Source: Dromiciops gliroides (taxonomy: Eukaryota > Chordata > Mammalia > Microbiotheria > Microbiotheriidae). From it: a stretch of DNA of 64,000 nucleotides. The stretch spans positions 454,457,830-454,521,829 of the forward strand of contig NC_057861.1 of the NCBI RefSeq assembly GCF_019393635.1, in the 5' to 3' direction. Made by a program: the position numbers and the translations under genes. The notes under the pieces are model-generated. The model saw only the letters and a list, made by a program, of their open reading frames with translations. It did not search any database and was not told the DNA's origin. This document shows positions 48,131 to 59,098 of the stretch, one piece after another; positions within the stretch are counted from its first letter, which is position 1; each line of letters starts with the position of its first letter.

Positions 48131-48284
48131 TTTTTTTTTTTTTTTTTTGCTGGGCAGTGGGGGTTAAGTGACTTGCCCAGGGTCACACAGCTAGTAAGTA
48201 TCAAGTGTCTGAGGTCGGATTTGAACTCAGGTACTCCTGAATCCAGGGCCGTTGCTTTATCCACTGCACCACCTAGCTGCCCCC
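48131..48284 (-). mobile_element. tRNA-SINE, second of a tandem pair
   Basis: 'GATACTTAC' subfamily. TGACCTATT at 48124-48132 precedes it and TGACCTATTATTCTT follows at 48285-48299. Confidence 0.9.
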
Positions 48285-48409
48285 TGACCTATTATTCTTA
48301 AAGAGAAATAAACGCACACATACACACACATCAAATAATTTTCTATGGTGGGGTTCCCCAGATTGAAATTATTGACTAGCACTGAGAAAATGAGATACAT
48401 TCTTATTTT

Positions 48410-48466
48410 TTTCAATAATCAATCAACATTTTTTAAGTGCCTACTACATACTTGGTACTATGATAG
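48410..48466 (-). mobile_element. L2 3' end, short
   Basis: TTTTTAAGTGCCTACTACAT with TTGGTACTATG is the reversed L2 tip. Confidence 0.5.
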
Positions 48467-48688
48467 AAATTTATATGACTGTATGCTAATGGAAGTTCTG
48501 ATACAGCCTTTTTTTCAGACTTGTGGCACTTTTTGACAAAATTAATTTCATCCCTAGTTTTAAATTAAAGAAACACCAAACATCCATTTGGCATCTAGAA
48601 ATGTGGTTTGGCAGTTGAGCAATTGTCATTTGCCAAAACCAAAGCCACTAAGGGGGAAAAGGTGAGTTTTATAGAAAATTAATGTTAG

Positions 48689-48842
48689 GGGGGCAGCTAG
48701 GAGGCACAGTGGATAGAGCACTGGCCCTGGATTCAGATGGACCTGAGTTCAAATCTGGCCTCAGACACTTAATACTTACTAGCTGTGTGACCCTGGGCAA
48801 GTCACTTAACCCCAATTGCCAAAAAAAAAAGAAAAAAATTAT
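48689..48842 (+). mobile_element. tRNA-SINE with perfect 14-bp duplication
   Basis: AAAATTAATGTTAG at 48675-48688 and 48843-48856. Confidence 0.95.
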
Positions 48843-49154
48843 AAAATTAATGTTAGTAATGTACTTTACATGTTTCTGATTTATTAAAAAACTGAAGCAA
48901 ATTTGGTGTTAACCAAATTTGGGGATATGTACCAAATATAATTTTTTAAAAATATGCAGAAAATAATTGGTTTTTTTAATGGCTTTTATATTTTATGATG
49001 AAAAAAATTCCCTTTGTGGTACCATCTTGAAAGGGTATTAAAAATTATTAAAGACATTAATCTTTGCCCTTTTCAAAAGCTTACAAAGACAGGTTACAAT
49101 GAGTGAAACTTGGAAAGGATTACTCTCTTTTTTGTCTATGCTAATTTTTTGAAA

Positions 49155-49300
49155 GACCTAATGTCCTAGTGGCTAGAGAGAGAGCTGGCCTTGGGGTCAA
49201 GAAGACCTGGGTAATGTCCTACTTTTGACACATAGTGTCTGTGTGACATTGGGAAAGTAACTTAATTGTTTAGTGCCCCCAGGTTTACTTACCAAAGACT
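49155..49300 (+). mobile_element. MIR-like fragment
   Basis: GGGGTCAAGAAGACCTGGGT and TCTGTGTGACATTGGGAAAG. Confidence 0.6.
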
Positions 49301-49744
49301 GCATGCTGAAGAGCAGATACTGATTTATATTGGTAAAGGAAATTCCTAATCATGAGCATCTGACATCACTGGAAATTACTTGGTCTACTAGAATAATTAT
49401 TATAAGGATAGTTAAGATAATAACCACAATACTGGTAATTTGTGCTTGTATAGATTAAGGCAGATAATCACTAAGGACACTGATCTATACTTTTCATAAA
49501 CGCTTAAGACTAATTCAAATGTGGGCCTATCTTATTCCCCTGTGGTCTGCATCACTTTCCATTTAGAATAAAAATGCTTTAAAAAAAGTATGCAAGGACT
49601 TATATATCTGCTTAAAAGGGTTATTTTAATTTTCTAAGGAGAAGAGATGAAAATAGGAAGAAGCAACTGGGAAATAAACTAATAATGAGGGATTAATCAG
49701 TAAAAGGAAAGTTTTATGGTAGCTACATAAAGAGAGGAAGAGTG
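49301..49744. other. No gene seen; unassigned
   Basis: AT-rich, no landmarks. Confidence 0.5.
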
Positions 49745-49870
49745 AAGTCAACAAACATTTCTTAAACACTTACCAAATACCAGACATTGTGCTAAGTCGT
49801 AGGGATAGAAAAGATGATCCTTACCCTCAAGGAACTCACATTCTAATGGGGGAAGTAAACATATAAAAGG
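49745..49870 (-). mobile_element. L2 3' end
   Basis: CAACAAACATTTCTTAAACA and CCTCAAGGAACTCACATTCT are the reversed L2 3' end. Confidence 0.65.
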
Positions 49871-50124
49871 GAACTGAGAGTACCCACTTGGGATAACTAG
49901 GGGAAAGTCCAGGAATAATAGCTAAGGATGGATATCTGGACACTTCCTCAAAATGGAAACTCTGTGAGAAACTCACCAATGGAAGGAGGAGCCCTCAAAC
50001 AGCTGAGTCACGGTGGCAAATTCTGGAGAGTTACGAGTAGAGCTGGAAGAGAAGTGAAAGATTACCCAAATATCGACATTGCTAAAGTAGTATGAGATTA
50101 TGCAAATAGTAATGGAACACAGAA

Positions 50125-50222
50125 TGGCTAATCATATAATCTTTGGATTTAGAGTCAAAAGACCTGGGTTCTAGAGGCAGATTTGCTATTTGCTAGTAGT
50201 GTGGCCTTGAACAAAATCATGC
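50125..50222 (+). mobile_element. MIR-like fragment
   Basis: TTTAGAGTCAAAAGACCTGG and GTAGTGTGGCCTTGAACAAA. Confidence 0.6.
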
Positions 50223-50229
50223 ACAAAGG

Positions 50230-50385
50230 AATCTTAGAATTAGAAGAGACTAATAAAATAATCAAATTGAAAACCCCATTTAAAGGTGAGGAAACTGAGG
50301 TTCTGAAAAACTAAGTGATTTGCCCAAGCTTAAATGACAAATTACTAGCAGATCCCAAATGAATACCCAGGTCTTTTGACTAAAT
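50230..50385 (-). mobile_element. MIR-like fragment
   Basis: GTGAGGAAACTGAGGTTCTG and GTGATTTGCCCAAGCTTAAA. Confidence 0.6.
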
Positions 50386-50389
50386 TTGG

Positions 50390-50485
50390 TTCAACTAATA
50401 TTGTGTAAACACCTAAATTCAAGGCTCTATACTAAGTGCTAGTGCTACAAAGAAAAAGAGTTCCCCAGTCCTCGGAGAGCTTCGG
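50390..50485 (-). mobile_element. L2 3' end, diverged
   Basis: GTAAACACCTAAATTCAAGG and CTCGGAGAGCTTCGG follow the reversed L2 3' order. Confidence 0.5.
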
Positions 50486-50714
50486 TATTGCTTTAGTGAT
50501 TCCCCCTTCCTAATAAAACACACATTTAACAACTTGAGCCTCATTTTTCTTTTCTTTTTCCTTTTATTTCTTTCTCTTTATGTCTTTCTCTTTTTTTTTT
50601 TAAAGAAAGGGGTTTGGATGGTGGTAGTGGTGGTGTATTAATTTAGACCTGTGATATCATTTGCACAGGGATTCCAAGGAGTAACACTTTTTATCAAAGC
50701 AGATTGCGACACCA

Positions 50715-50950
50715 CAACAATAACTAGCATTTGTATAGTGCTTTAAGGTTTTCAAAGTACTTTTCAAATATCTTCTCATTTTTTCTTCAAAAAACCTGTG
50801 ACATAGATGCTATTATTCCTATTTTATAGATGAGGAAACTGAGGGAGAAGAAGTATAGTTATACAGTACCTGAGGCCATATTTGTCATATTTGAACTCAT
50901 GTTGACTCCAGGTCCAGTCCTTTGTCCACTGCTACCATCTAGCAGCTGCC
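50715..50950 (-). mobile_element. MIR/CORE-SINE
   Basis: GTATAGTGCTTTAAGGTTTT, TTATAGATGAGGAAACTGAG and GTTGACTCCAGGTCCAGTCC. Confidence 0.75.
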
Positions 50951-50985
50951 TGTAAGAATTGCCTAGAGCATTGAAAGGTGTCATG

Positions 50986-51142
50986 GCAAGCAGCTAGGTG
51001 GAGCAGTGGATAAAGCACTTGCCCTGGATTCAGTAGGACCTGAGTTCAAATCCAGCCTCAAACACTTGACACTTACTAGATGTGTGACCCTGGGCAAGTC
51101 ACTTAACCCTCATTGCCCCACACTCCCCCCAGAAAAGAAAAA
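50986..51142 (+). mobile_element. tRNA-SINE with duplication
   Basis: GAAAGGTGTCATG (50973-50985) and GAAAGGTTACATG (51143-51155) flank a complete copy. Confidence 0.9.
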
Positions 51143-51327
51143 GAAAGGTTACATGACTGGCCAGGATCATATAAATAGTATGTGGTAGGAGCTAGGCATG
51201 AAATCAGGTCTTTCTGATTGTGAGGGTGGCTCAGTATCCATTCTTCTTGAGGGCTTCACACTTTGTTTCCCTATATGTTAAAACAAAACAAAAATAGAGG
51301 GGGGGAGGGAAGAGGAGGTTGGGGAAT

Positions 51328-51570
51328 GGTATAGTAAAAGGAATATTGGATTTAGATTAGAATACTAGGTTTCAAAAACCCGGCTCTGCCCCAATCTATT
51401 TAGGTAACATTAAACACATCATTTACCAAATCTTCATGAAGATGTTTCCTTATTGATAAGACTGAAGGAGTTGGATCAGATGATCTCTAAGGTATTTTTT
51501 TGTCGACGATGTGATTTTGTGATAATGCTTATACTTCCTAGCTCACAGAGTATTAGGCCAGCACTTTATA
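51328..51570 (+). mobile_element. MIR-like fragment, diverged
   Basis: AAAAACCCGGCTCTGCCCCA and GGAGTTGGATCAGATGATCT. Confidence 0.5.
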
Positions 51571-52044
51571 AAATATAAAGTCTTATGTGACTGTGATCTA
51601 TCATTATCATCCTCATCATCATTATTACTGATGACAACAGGCAACTATTTAGTCTTACCACTATTATCTCTGTGATGCTCTTAGACATTTCCTAGTTTGA
51701 GAAACACTGCTCTAGATAATTAAATATATGCAGATGAGTTGCAGTCTGTATTCATAAGGTCAGGAAATATTTACTTTGTATTAAAAAGCAATTTCATGGG
51801 GAAAATAGCCTAGGCAGATATTCCTAGGAAAAACACTCTGGTAACTATTTATAGAATTCTGTCAATTTTAAACCACTTGTTTTGGTGGGGGTGGGGTGCC
51901 TAGATGCTTTTCTTTATCATCACTTTCTTTCTATAAACACACAATCTACAATGGTCTGCATCGTCTTGATTGAATTAACCAGTAATTGCCTCCCAAGGCA
52001 GTACATTACATTTTCAAGAGCTCAGATTTTTAATAATTGTCCCT
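51571..52044. other. No gene seen; possible short DNA-transposon end
   Basis: TTTGAGAAACACTGCTCTAG near 51697 looks like a hAT-type terminal sequence, but no partner end is seen. Confidence 0.35.
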
Positions 52045-52264
52045 GATGTTTATAGTTTGCAGAGAGTTCTATCAAGATTATCTCATTTGATCCTCGTAAC
52101 ACCTCTGCGATGAGAAAGTACTATATTATTATCCTCCCTTTACAGCTGAGGAAACTGAGGCTTGATGAGTTTAAATGACTTGTGAATCATGCAGCTAGTA
52201 AGTGCCAGAGATGGGTTTTGAAGCCAAGGTTCTCCTGGCTTCATGTCTACTGCATTGCACCATC
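52045..52264 (-). mobile_element. MIR
   Basis: CTCATTTGATCCTCGTAACA, CAGCTGAGGAAACTGAGGCT and GCAGCTAGTAAGTGCCAGAG. Confidence 0.8.
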
Positions 52265-52390
52265 TATTCTTTCTACTGTACTGCAAAACACAATCTTAAT
52301 TTCATATGACATGCTTTGGAGTTCCTTCAGCATCCTGGTTGTCCTGCTCTGTATGTTCACCATCTAATGAAGTCCTTTCTAAAATGTATG
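52265..52390 (-). mobile_element. L3/CR1 fragment, short
   Basis: ATCCTGGTTGTCCTGCTCTG is the reversed CR1 landmark (CCTGGTTGCCCTCCTCTGG in the family, by recall). Confidence 0.45.
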
Positions 52391-52394
52391 CTTA

Positions 52395-52455
52395 TTCCTT
52401 CATTCACTCACTAACTCACTCACTCACTTGATTCATTCATCCACTCATCCTTCCA
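52395..52455. repeat. TCAC/TCAT tetranucleotide repeat
   Basis: CATTCACTCACTAACTCACT and similar units, imperfect. Confidence 0.8.
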
Positions 52456-52689
52456 TTCCTGAGTAGGCCAAATTATTTGAATTGATAGCTTTTAGAGACC
52501 ATTTTAGACAGAGATTGTTTGAACATTTTGCTGTGTTTTCCAAGTTCCCGTGCTATTGAAGGGTAGATATGAAAATGCAGAGTGGATTTTTACAATTGTC
52601 ATAATATTAATAACTATGTTATGCTTCTCTCCCCCCCCCCCAAATGAACTTACATGAAGCAATAGGGCTGGAAAACAATCACAAAAACT

Positions 52690-52960
52690 CAGAATTAGAA
52701 CACTTCCTAGTCTTCACATAACTGATCCCAAATCCCCTCCATGGAAAGTCTAAAAAGTGGCCATCTAGTCTTTGACAGTCCTCCTGAGGTAGCCAATTCC
52801 CTTTTTCTATAGGTCTCATTGGTCAATTTTTCCTTCAATAAAACCAAAGTAGATCACTTTGTAATGCTGTAACTCTGTCATCAGGTGTTTCTTATAAGTG
52901 AGACCAAACAGCTTTACAAGACCAAATACCCTGTACCATGTGCCTACAGCTTTGATAACT
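52690..52960 (-). mobile_element. L3/CR1 3' fragment
   Basis: TCCATGGAAAGTCTAAAAAG, CATCTAGTCTTTGACAG and GCCAATTCCCTTTTTCTAT resemble the reversed L3/CR1 3' UTR. Confidence 0.45.
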
Positions 52961-53124
52961 GCTTATTGTGAATTGACAATAATAAGCAGTGGAATTGAAT
53001 TTACATGGAATTTAAAAGAATCAAGAAAATTTCTTAGTAAATGATTCTGTTAATAGAGTTAATTAGATCATCAGACACCTTGATTGCATTTCCAGAGGGA
53101 ATCATGAAACATCAGAATTGGTGG

Positions 53125-53426
53125 TGTTATGGGAATAACAAAGAAAGGTTTTATTGATGTGCTGGCCCAAAGCAGAATAGCCTCTGATTCTCTGGGCCCC
53201 ACACAAGTTTCCAAGCTGCAGTTATATACCCTTTAGGTGTGAATACATATGGGGTTTCACCAAGTACATTGTGGTGCGCTACTTGGAAACGGAAGGCATA
53301 TTTCAGTAAACAAAGGCATACATGTCAGGGGTAAGTAGGTACTGAGCACAGACTTCAGGGAAGAAAAGCAGTGTGCCCTACTTTCATTTTTGGGGGCCTC
53401 AGCTTGGGCTTCAGTTTTAGCCCACA
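53125..53426 (-). mobile_element. Candidate solo LTR, about 300 bp
   Basis: On the minus strand it begins TGTGGGCTAAAACTGAAG and ends TTATTCCCATAACA, with AATAAA at 53155-53150 close to the 3' end, as in an R-U5 arrangement. No matching duplication was found, so the boundaries are tentative. Confidence 0.45.
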
Positions 53427-53730
53427 TACTTTGCCATATTAGTGGGATCTGTTTTGAAAATTTTATGTTTTAGGAGTGAATAGTTCCAGAAGATGATTTC
53501 TTCATTAGGGGATAAAACTCTTTCTTGGCTAAGATGAGCATAATACTAGTAGTCAAAAGAAATACATGGATGTGGCTCTATTTTTAAATCTTCTTACTTT
53601 AAAGTATACAAGTCAGAATAAGCGTGTTTCTGCTCTCACCACTGAAGTTGAGGTTCTGTAAGCAGGGAAATAACTCCTATTAGATGCTCTGTACCATACC
53701 TTTCTTTCTTTCTTTCTTAACTTTTGTATT

Positions 53731-53889
53731 TTTTTTTTTTTTTGCAGGGCAATGGGGGTCAAGTGACTTTGCCAGGGTCACACAGCTATTAATAAGTGTC
53801 AAGAGTCTGAGGCCACATTTGAACTCAGGTCCTCCTGAATCCAGGGCCAGTGCTTTATCCACTGCACTACCTAGCTGCCCCCCCCCCCC
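53731..53889 (-). mobile_element. tRNA-SINE
   Basis: T-rich tail, core GTCACACAGCTATTAATAAG with a small local duplication, and a C-run at the head. Confidence 0.9.
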
Positions 53890-54120
53890 GCTTTTTTAAA
53901 GGTTTAAGCTTTTCTTTTTACTTTTTCTTTTACTCCTTTAGATAGTCATAGAAAAACTGAGTAGCTGTGTAATTTTGTTAAGTAAGTGATAAGGATTGAA
54001 CTGTGATATTTTTGGTACAGGGAACTCCTTGGTAAGGAAACTCCACCCTCCTGATAACAGATTGCTACCTTCTCTCTGTTATTGCACAATTGACACAAAA
54101 TACTCAGCCAGGTACTCGAG

Positions 54121-54153
54121 GTGGAGAGAGAGGGAGGGAGGGAGGGAGGGAGG

Positions 54154-54240
<87 letters not shown>
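54121..54240. repeat. GGGA/GA microsatellite
   Basis: About 35 bases of GGGA-type repeats pass into about 80 bases of GA. The long RE/SL-repeat frames on both strands come from this tract and are not genes. TTTATTACTC just after it (minus-strand AATAAA, 54250) suggests the tract may lie in an old LTR, which was not confirmed. Confidence 0.9.
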
Positions 54241-54242
<2 letters not shown>

Positions 54243-55059
54243 TGTTAGTTTATTACTCTCAAGTCCAAAGGGGGTTCTCAAGCCTCCATCAATGGGTGAT
54301 GAGTCTTGTGGCCCACCTGGTTAAATACAAAAGGAGAAGATGTGTTATAGTGGCAAGTTTATCAAACAAAAATGAGGTCAGTTATTCACCTAACAAAGGA
54401 TTCATAGTGGTGCCCAGTGGTTAGGGGAAGCTTGTCCTTGCAGCTGGGGTACCTCAAGGCCAGAGCCTGTCTGAGACAGACAAGGCCAGAAGGCAGAGAT
54501 TACAGGCCTGCAGCTGTAGCTGGAACACAGCAAGGCCAGGGTCTGTTTGAGGCAGATAACGTCAGAGGCTACGTGTGACTTTTCCACATCATAACTTATG
54601 GTGGTGAAGAATACCAAGAGGTTAAATGACAATTAGAACTGTTCAATAGTGGCAGCATTATTAACATTTTCTCCATTGCTTTCTTAAGTCTAGACAACCA
54701 ACAAAACAATAAATCATGCCATGATTTCTAGGGTTTCCTGAATTCTGAGGTGTTATTGGTCACATTTAATAATCAACTTTCACAAATTGGTTCAAATGGC
54801 TCCAGCACATCTCTGGTTTTCAGTTTGTCTGGAAAATTTTAAACCAAGGTCTTCTGACTGCAGTGTCAGTGTATGTTCACTATAGATTTGGAGATTTAGG
54901 TCTAGGATGTAACAATTCTGCAGAGCGCACTTGAGATGTGGTCTGGATCCAGCCATATACATTAAGTAGAGTGGGGTTAAGGATCAAGGGAAACAAATAG
55001 ATTTTCCCTTAATGTTACATATACTGAGAAAAAGCTGCGTTACAACCACAGCTTAAAGT
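54241..55059. other. No gene seen; possible old LTR part then unassigned
   Basis: Moderately GC-rich to about 54560 with two similar segments (GGTACCTCAAGGCCAGAGCC near 54449 and GGAACACAGCAAGGCCAGGG near 54522). No boundaries found. Confidence 0.4.
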
Positions 55060-55470
55060 TATGTAGATATAGTCCACAAAGTCATGAAACCATAGATGCA
55101 AAAGTTGGAAAGTTATTTTAAAAGTCCCTTTTGTTTCCAACCATGTCTGATCAGAAATCTCATTCCTGACAAGGGATAATCCAACTTCTTCTTAAACATC
55201 TCCATGATGGTAAACTTACTACCTTCTAAGGACAGCCCATTCCATTTTTGAATGATTCCATTGTTAGAATATTTTTCTTAAAGTGAGACATTTCATTTTT
55301 GTATTTTTTTATTCTCCCAGATCTGCCCCCTGTAGTCAATAAAACAAATCTAATCCTTTATTCTACATGGAAAACCTTTCAAACACTTGAGGATTGCCAT
55401 CATATGCCCCCCAATCTTCAGTTCTCCAGATCAAACAATCTCAACTTCCCTCAACAAATCCCTATATAAT
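55060..55470 (-). mobile_element. L3/CR1 3' region, left piece
   Basis: TTCTTCTTAAACATCTCCATG, GGACAGCCCATTCCATTTTT and CTTCAGTTCTCCAGATCAAA are reversed CR1/L3 3' landmarks in the right order. The element breaks off near 55470 and resumes at about 56640. Confidence 0.65.
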
Positions 55471-56639
55471 ATTTTTATTTTATACTATATATTTGGCTCA
55501 TGCAGGACTTTTAAAAAAATTGGCAAGGGAAGAGAGAGGATTACAAGGGCACCTGGGGGCAGTCAGGGATCATTCAAGAGATCTTCATGGGGGGTTGCCA
55601 TTAGAGGAACCAGGGTCAGTAGAAGGGGACCAAGGTCAATGATTGGTTAAACCCACAGTAGTCTGAGCACTGCAGCAGGACCCTTAGCTAAGGCTGGTGG
55701 ATCCGGGATGGGAAGAGATTCTCTCCCTACTCCCATCCTACCTCCTCCTCCTAGCTCAGGAAAACTTCCCTGATGCCATGAAACTCAAGTGTATAGAAGC
55801 GGGAAGGAGAGCTAGAAAGGATCAGTTGTTTAGAGACATAAACCAAGATTGTGTTACATGATCCCTAATCCTGAGGGAATGGAAGAGGTGATTTCTCTAC
55901 TTATTCTTCTGTAGGTGAGTCATACCTACCTTGTCTGGCTACTGTGTCTGTGGTTAGTCTACTAAGATCAGTCACTAGGCTATTTAGGTAGGCCTGGTGC
56001 TTTAAGAAGTTGGCATGGATCAAACAATGACATGGGAATTGGAAGTCACTGCTGGACATTAATTGTCTGCATCATAAAAGGAAGGTAGATTTTCTGCTAA
56101 AATGGAGAATCAGAAGATATCGGAGAAAAACTCAGATCAAACACTACTCAGTAGATAAGGCAGATGACATCATTGTCTTTTCTGGGGCTTTCAGTGGCTT
56201 TAATGGATTCATAGACTGGGTGGATGAGTATGATGAGATTTCTGAGTAGAGAGGTATCTAGCTAAGTATGACATAGAGGCCCAATAAAACAACAGAATCT
56301 GTAGCTAGATAGTACTTCCAGATTCTGGATATCATATATAGTACTTCCAAGATGTTAGTGACAAATTTTTTGACTCCAGGAATCCTTGGAAGTACTGCTT
56401 CAAGCTGCCCATGACTCCATAGTACTAGAAGTGGGGTAGAGGGAAGGAGGGCAGCCTGACCTGGGTGGTATGAAGGGATGACCTCCTGGGCTCCTCTGAT
56501 GTGTTTCATCAGTGGTGGTAATATCATCCTTTACAGATTCCAAGACATCTGCTTTTCTCCCCCTATCCTGTGATTTCTTCCCTTTTCCAGCATCTCCATC
56601 AGCCCTTCTACAACTGCTGATGATGTGGTTTTAATAGTC
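55471..56639. repeat. 1.17-kb unclassified insertion inside the L3/CR1
   Basis: This block interrupts the CR1 at 55470/56640. Its part 56056-56352 is repeated at 34803-35112, which shows it belongs to a dispersed family. No coding frame, TG/CA ends or terminal inverted repeats were recognised. It could be an LTR or a retroviral internal fragment, but nothing proves this. Confidence 0.5.
56056..56352. repeat. Dispersed repeat unit, copy B
   Basis: Shares ACACTACTCAGTAGATAAGG, CAGATGACATCATTGTCTTT and AAGTATGACATAGAGGCCCA with 34803-35112, in the same order with scattered differences. Both end at AGTACTTCCAAG. The family is not recognised. Confidence 0.65.
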
Positions 56640-56960
56640 ACTTTTTTGGGTAACCCTCCTCTGGACATCCTCAATTCAATGACCTTCCTAAAATGTGATC
56701 GGAACTAACACAATATTACACATGTGGTCTGGCCAAGGCACAACACAGTGGGACTATCACCCTTCTAGTTATGTATGTATGTTATTCTTTTATTAATGAA
56801 GGCTAAGATCTCATTAGCCGTTTTTCGCTGCTGAGTTTCACTGCTGACTCATAAAGATCTTGTAGATTACTAAAACCCCAAAGTCTTTTTCACCACAGGT
56901 CCAATCATATCTCTCCAAAATTAACAACTATATTCAATAAAAACCTGGTATAATATTGCT
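56640..56960 (-). mobile_element. L3/CR1 3' region, right piece
   Basis: GTAACCCTCCTCTGGACATC, ACACATGTGGTCTGGCCAAG, GTGGGACTATCACCC and CTAAAACCCCAAAGTC continue the same CR1/L3 order left at 55470. Confidence 0.7.
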
Positions 56961-57265
56961 GTTAGGAAGTAGTTCCTCGGGAGTTTTATATATTTCTGTC
57001 CTCACTCAAAGATGACATTAATAATGATGGTTGCTATTTATCTCATCTAGTTCAAACAATTCTTTATTATTCTAAGATTTAAGGGAAAATACTAACTGAA
57101 AGTGATGATGATTATGATGAAGAAGAAATAGTTTCAAAGAAGAGCAAGCATAATAGTATGAGAACTAAAAAACATGGCTTTCATGGATAGGTTGAGGGAT
57201 TGGGGTATTTTTTGGCTTTCAGAAGAGTGGACATATATTTGAAAGATACAAAGATACATACATTC

Positions 57266-57268
<3 letters not shown>

Positions 57269-57299
<31 letters not shown>

Positions 57300-57375
57300 A
57301 TATACACACACAAATATACATACATTCCTACATATATATGTATACTCATACAATATAAAGATACATACATTCCAT

Positions 57376-57415
<40 letters not shown>

Positions 57416-57432
57416 AAGAGAGAGAGAGAGAG
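57269..57432. repeat. CA, GT and GA microsatellites
   Basis: CA at about 57269-57297, TATG/CATA variants between, GT at 57378-57405 and GA at 57406-57432. CA and GT on one strand could pair as a hairpin. Confidence 0.9.
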
Positions 57433-57689
57433 CAAAAAAACCCACAAGGACTGTCTGATGAAGCTTTAGAAATAGTTGAGGAGAGAAGGAAAGAGAAAGA
57501 ATAAAGGAAAAGATATGTCGAACTGAATGCAGAATTTCAGATAAATATCAAAGGGAGATAAGGTTTTCTTAAATGAGCAATGCAAAGAAATAGAAGAAGA
57601 CAGTAGAATGGGAGACATCTCTTCAAGAAAATTAGAAACATCAAGGGAAACTTTCATGCAAAAATACACATGATAAAAGATAAAAATGG

Positions 57690-58138
57690 TAGCTATTAAC
57701 AGAAATAGAAGAGATTAAGAAGTGGCAAGAATATACAGAAGAAATTCACAAGAATGATCTTCACATCAATGATAACCATGATGGTATGTTTACTGATCTA
57801 GAACCAGCTATTCTGGAGATTGAAGTCAAGTGGGTCTTAGGAAGCATCACTAACAATAAAGTAAGTGGAGGTGATTGGATTCCAGCTGAGCTAAGATTTT
57901 GACAACTCATCTCATCACTTCCTGGAAAACAGAGAGAGAAGAAATAGAAGCAACATCAAATTTTATATTCTTGGGCTCAAAGATCACTACAGATGGCAAC
58001 TGCAGCCATGAAATTAAAAGACTCTTGCTCCTTGGAAGGAAAGTTCTAGCAAATCTAGGCAGCATATTAAGAAGCAGAAACATCACCTTGCCAACAAAGG
58101 TCCATCCAGTCAAAGCTATGGTTTTTACAGTAGCAATA
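57690..58138 (+). mobile_element. RTE/BovB-type LINE, 5' piece (split by an LTR)
   Basis: Translation reads DLEPAILEIEVKWVLGSI and ASGGD-like sequence, the start of the RTE RT region. Near 57897 it jumps to FIFLGSKITTDGNCSHEIKR (57959 on), the post-RT part. The catalytic core between them is deleted. The element continues at 58711 after the solo LTR. Confidence 0.75.
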
Positions 58139-58144
58139 TGTTAA
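57899..58144 (+). pseudogene. RTE post-RT domain fragment, open 81 codons
   Basis: FLGSKITTDGNCSHEIKR, LLLGRKVLANLGSILRSR and LPTKVHPVKAMVF are the conserved RTE block after the RT. The frame enters the LTR at its end, so the last codons are not RTE. Confidence 0.75.
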
Positions 58145-58710
58145 AAATAATTATTAATAATCAATCTCTTGGGGGACTCGGAGATCTCTCCCTTTTTAAG
58201 TCCTCCCTTCCCCCCACTCAGCAGTAAAGTTTCCTTGAGAGATTCTATCAAATTTCCTTTATCTGGGTCAAATCCAACCCAACAAAACCCAAGCCTACAA
58301 GGAATCTTGGATGGAGATAGATCCTTTTCTCTAGATTGCTGAAGGACTAATGAAATTAAGCCACACCTAGATGGAAACTAGCTTGAGTGGTGTTCTTACA
58401 TTCTTTCTGTTATGTCATCTTCCCCAAGAGATGAGTAGCCTGAGTCAAGTCTCCCAGACTTCATTTTAATATAGCCTACCTCCACTCATGTCAACCAATT
58501 AGATTTGAATGATGTTAACCAATTAGATTTTTTGCTATGTGATGGACCTCCTATGGTTGGAAGGGTATATGAATCAAGACCCTACTGCCATTAAGGGTCT
58601 TTGGTGTGAGAGAGATGCTAATAGACATCATTTTATTAATGTCCTGCTGGCCATATTAATAAAATGATTAAATTACCCAGAAACTGTCTCTCATATTTTT
58701 AATCATCACA
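58139..58710 (+). mobile_element. Solo LTR (endogenous retrovirus), inserted in the RTE
   Basis: A 572-bp segment begins TGTTAAAA and ends ATCATCACA. It is flanked by AATA (58135-58138) and AATG (58711-58714), a 4-bp duplication with one change, and the RTE reading resumes across it. AATAAA lies at 58658-58663 and fits the R region of a plus-strand LTR. No internal retroviral sequence remains, so it is a recombined solo LTR. Confidence 0.8.
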
Positions 58711-59098
58711 AATGTATGACTGTGTGAATTGAACAATAAGGAAAGTTGAGCATCGTAGAATTGATGCCTTCAAATTGTGGTTCTGGAGAAGAGTTTTAAG
58801 AGTTCCTTGGATAGCAAGGAGGAGGTTAAATCAGCCAATACTTAGAGAAATTCAAATACTAAACCTGAAGCTTAAATGCTTTGGCTACATAATGAGAAGA
58901 CAGGACTCACTGGAAAAGACTCTGATGTTGGGAAAGATTAAAGGCAAAAGGCAAAGGGGACAGCAAAAGATGAGATGGATAGATACTATCATGGAAACAA
59001 CAAACATGAACTTGCACAGACTCCAAGAGATAGTGGAGACTATAAGGGCTTGGCATGGGATCACAAAGAGATTGATATGACTGGATAACAACCACCAC
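58711..59098 (+). mobile_element. RTE/BovB-type LINE, 3' piece
   Basis: It resumes at AATGTATGACTGTGTGAATT, directly continuing the sequence broken at 58138. It runs through the C-terminal coding block to a CAACAACCACCACAACAAAA tail, the RTE-type simple 3' end. Confidence 0.8.
58775..59080 (+). pseudogene. RTE ORF C-terminus, open 101 codons
   Basis: WFWRRVLRVPWIARRRLNQ, LKLKCFGYIMRRQDSLEKT and GQQKMRWIDTI are diagnostic of the RTE/BovB C-terminus. Without the RT core (deleted at 57897) the element is dead. Confidence 0.8.

Larger units (their letters stand above)
47838..48325 (-). mobile_element. L1 3' UTR fragment hosting two SINEs
   Basis: The T-rich start and CT/C-rich tract at 47905-47935 match the other L1 3' ends. 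Two minus-strand tRNA-SINEs are inserted at 47970-48119 and 48131-48283, and host sequence resumes at 48285. Confidence 0.5.

Noticed and set aside
51690..51722. hAT transposon terminal inverted repeat
   Set aside because: Only one end-like sequence was seen; no partner end or 8-bp duplication was found.
54121..54424. Arg/Glu-repeat and Ser/Leu-repeat proteins around 54000-54400
   Set aside because: They are translations of the GA microsatellite on the two strands.
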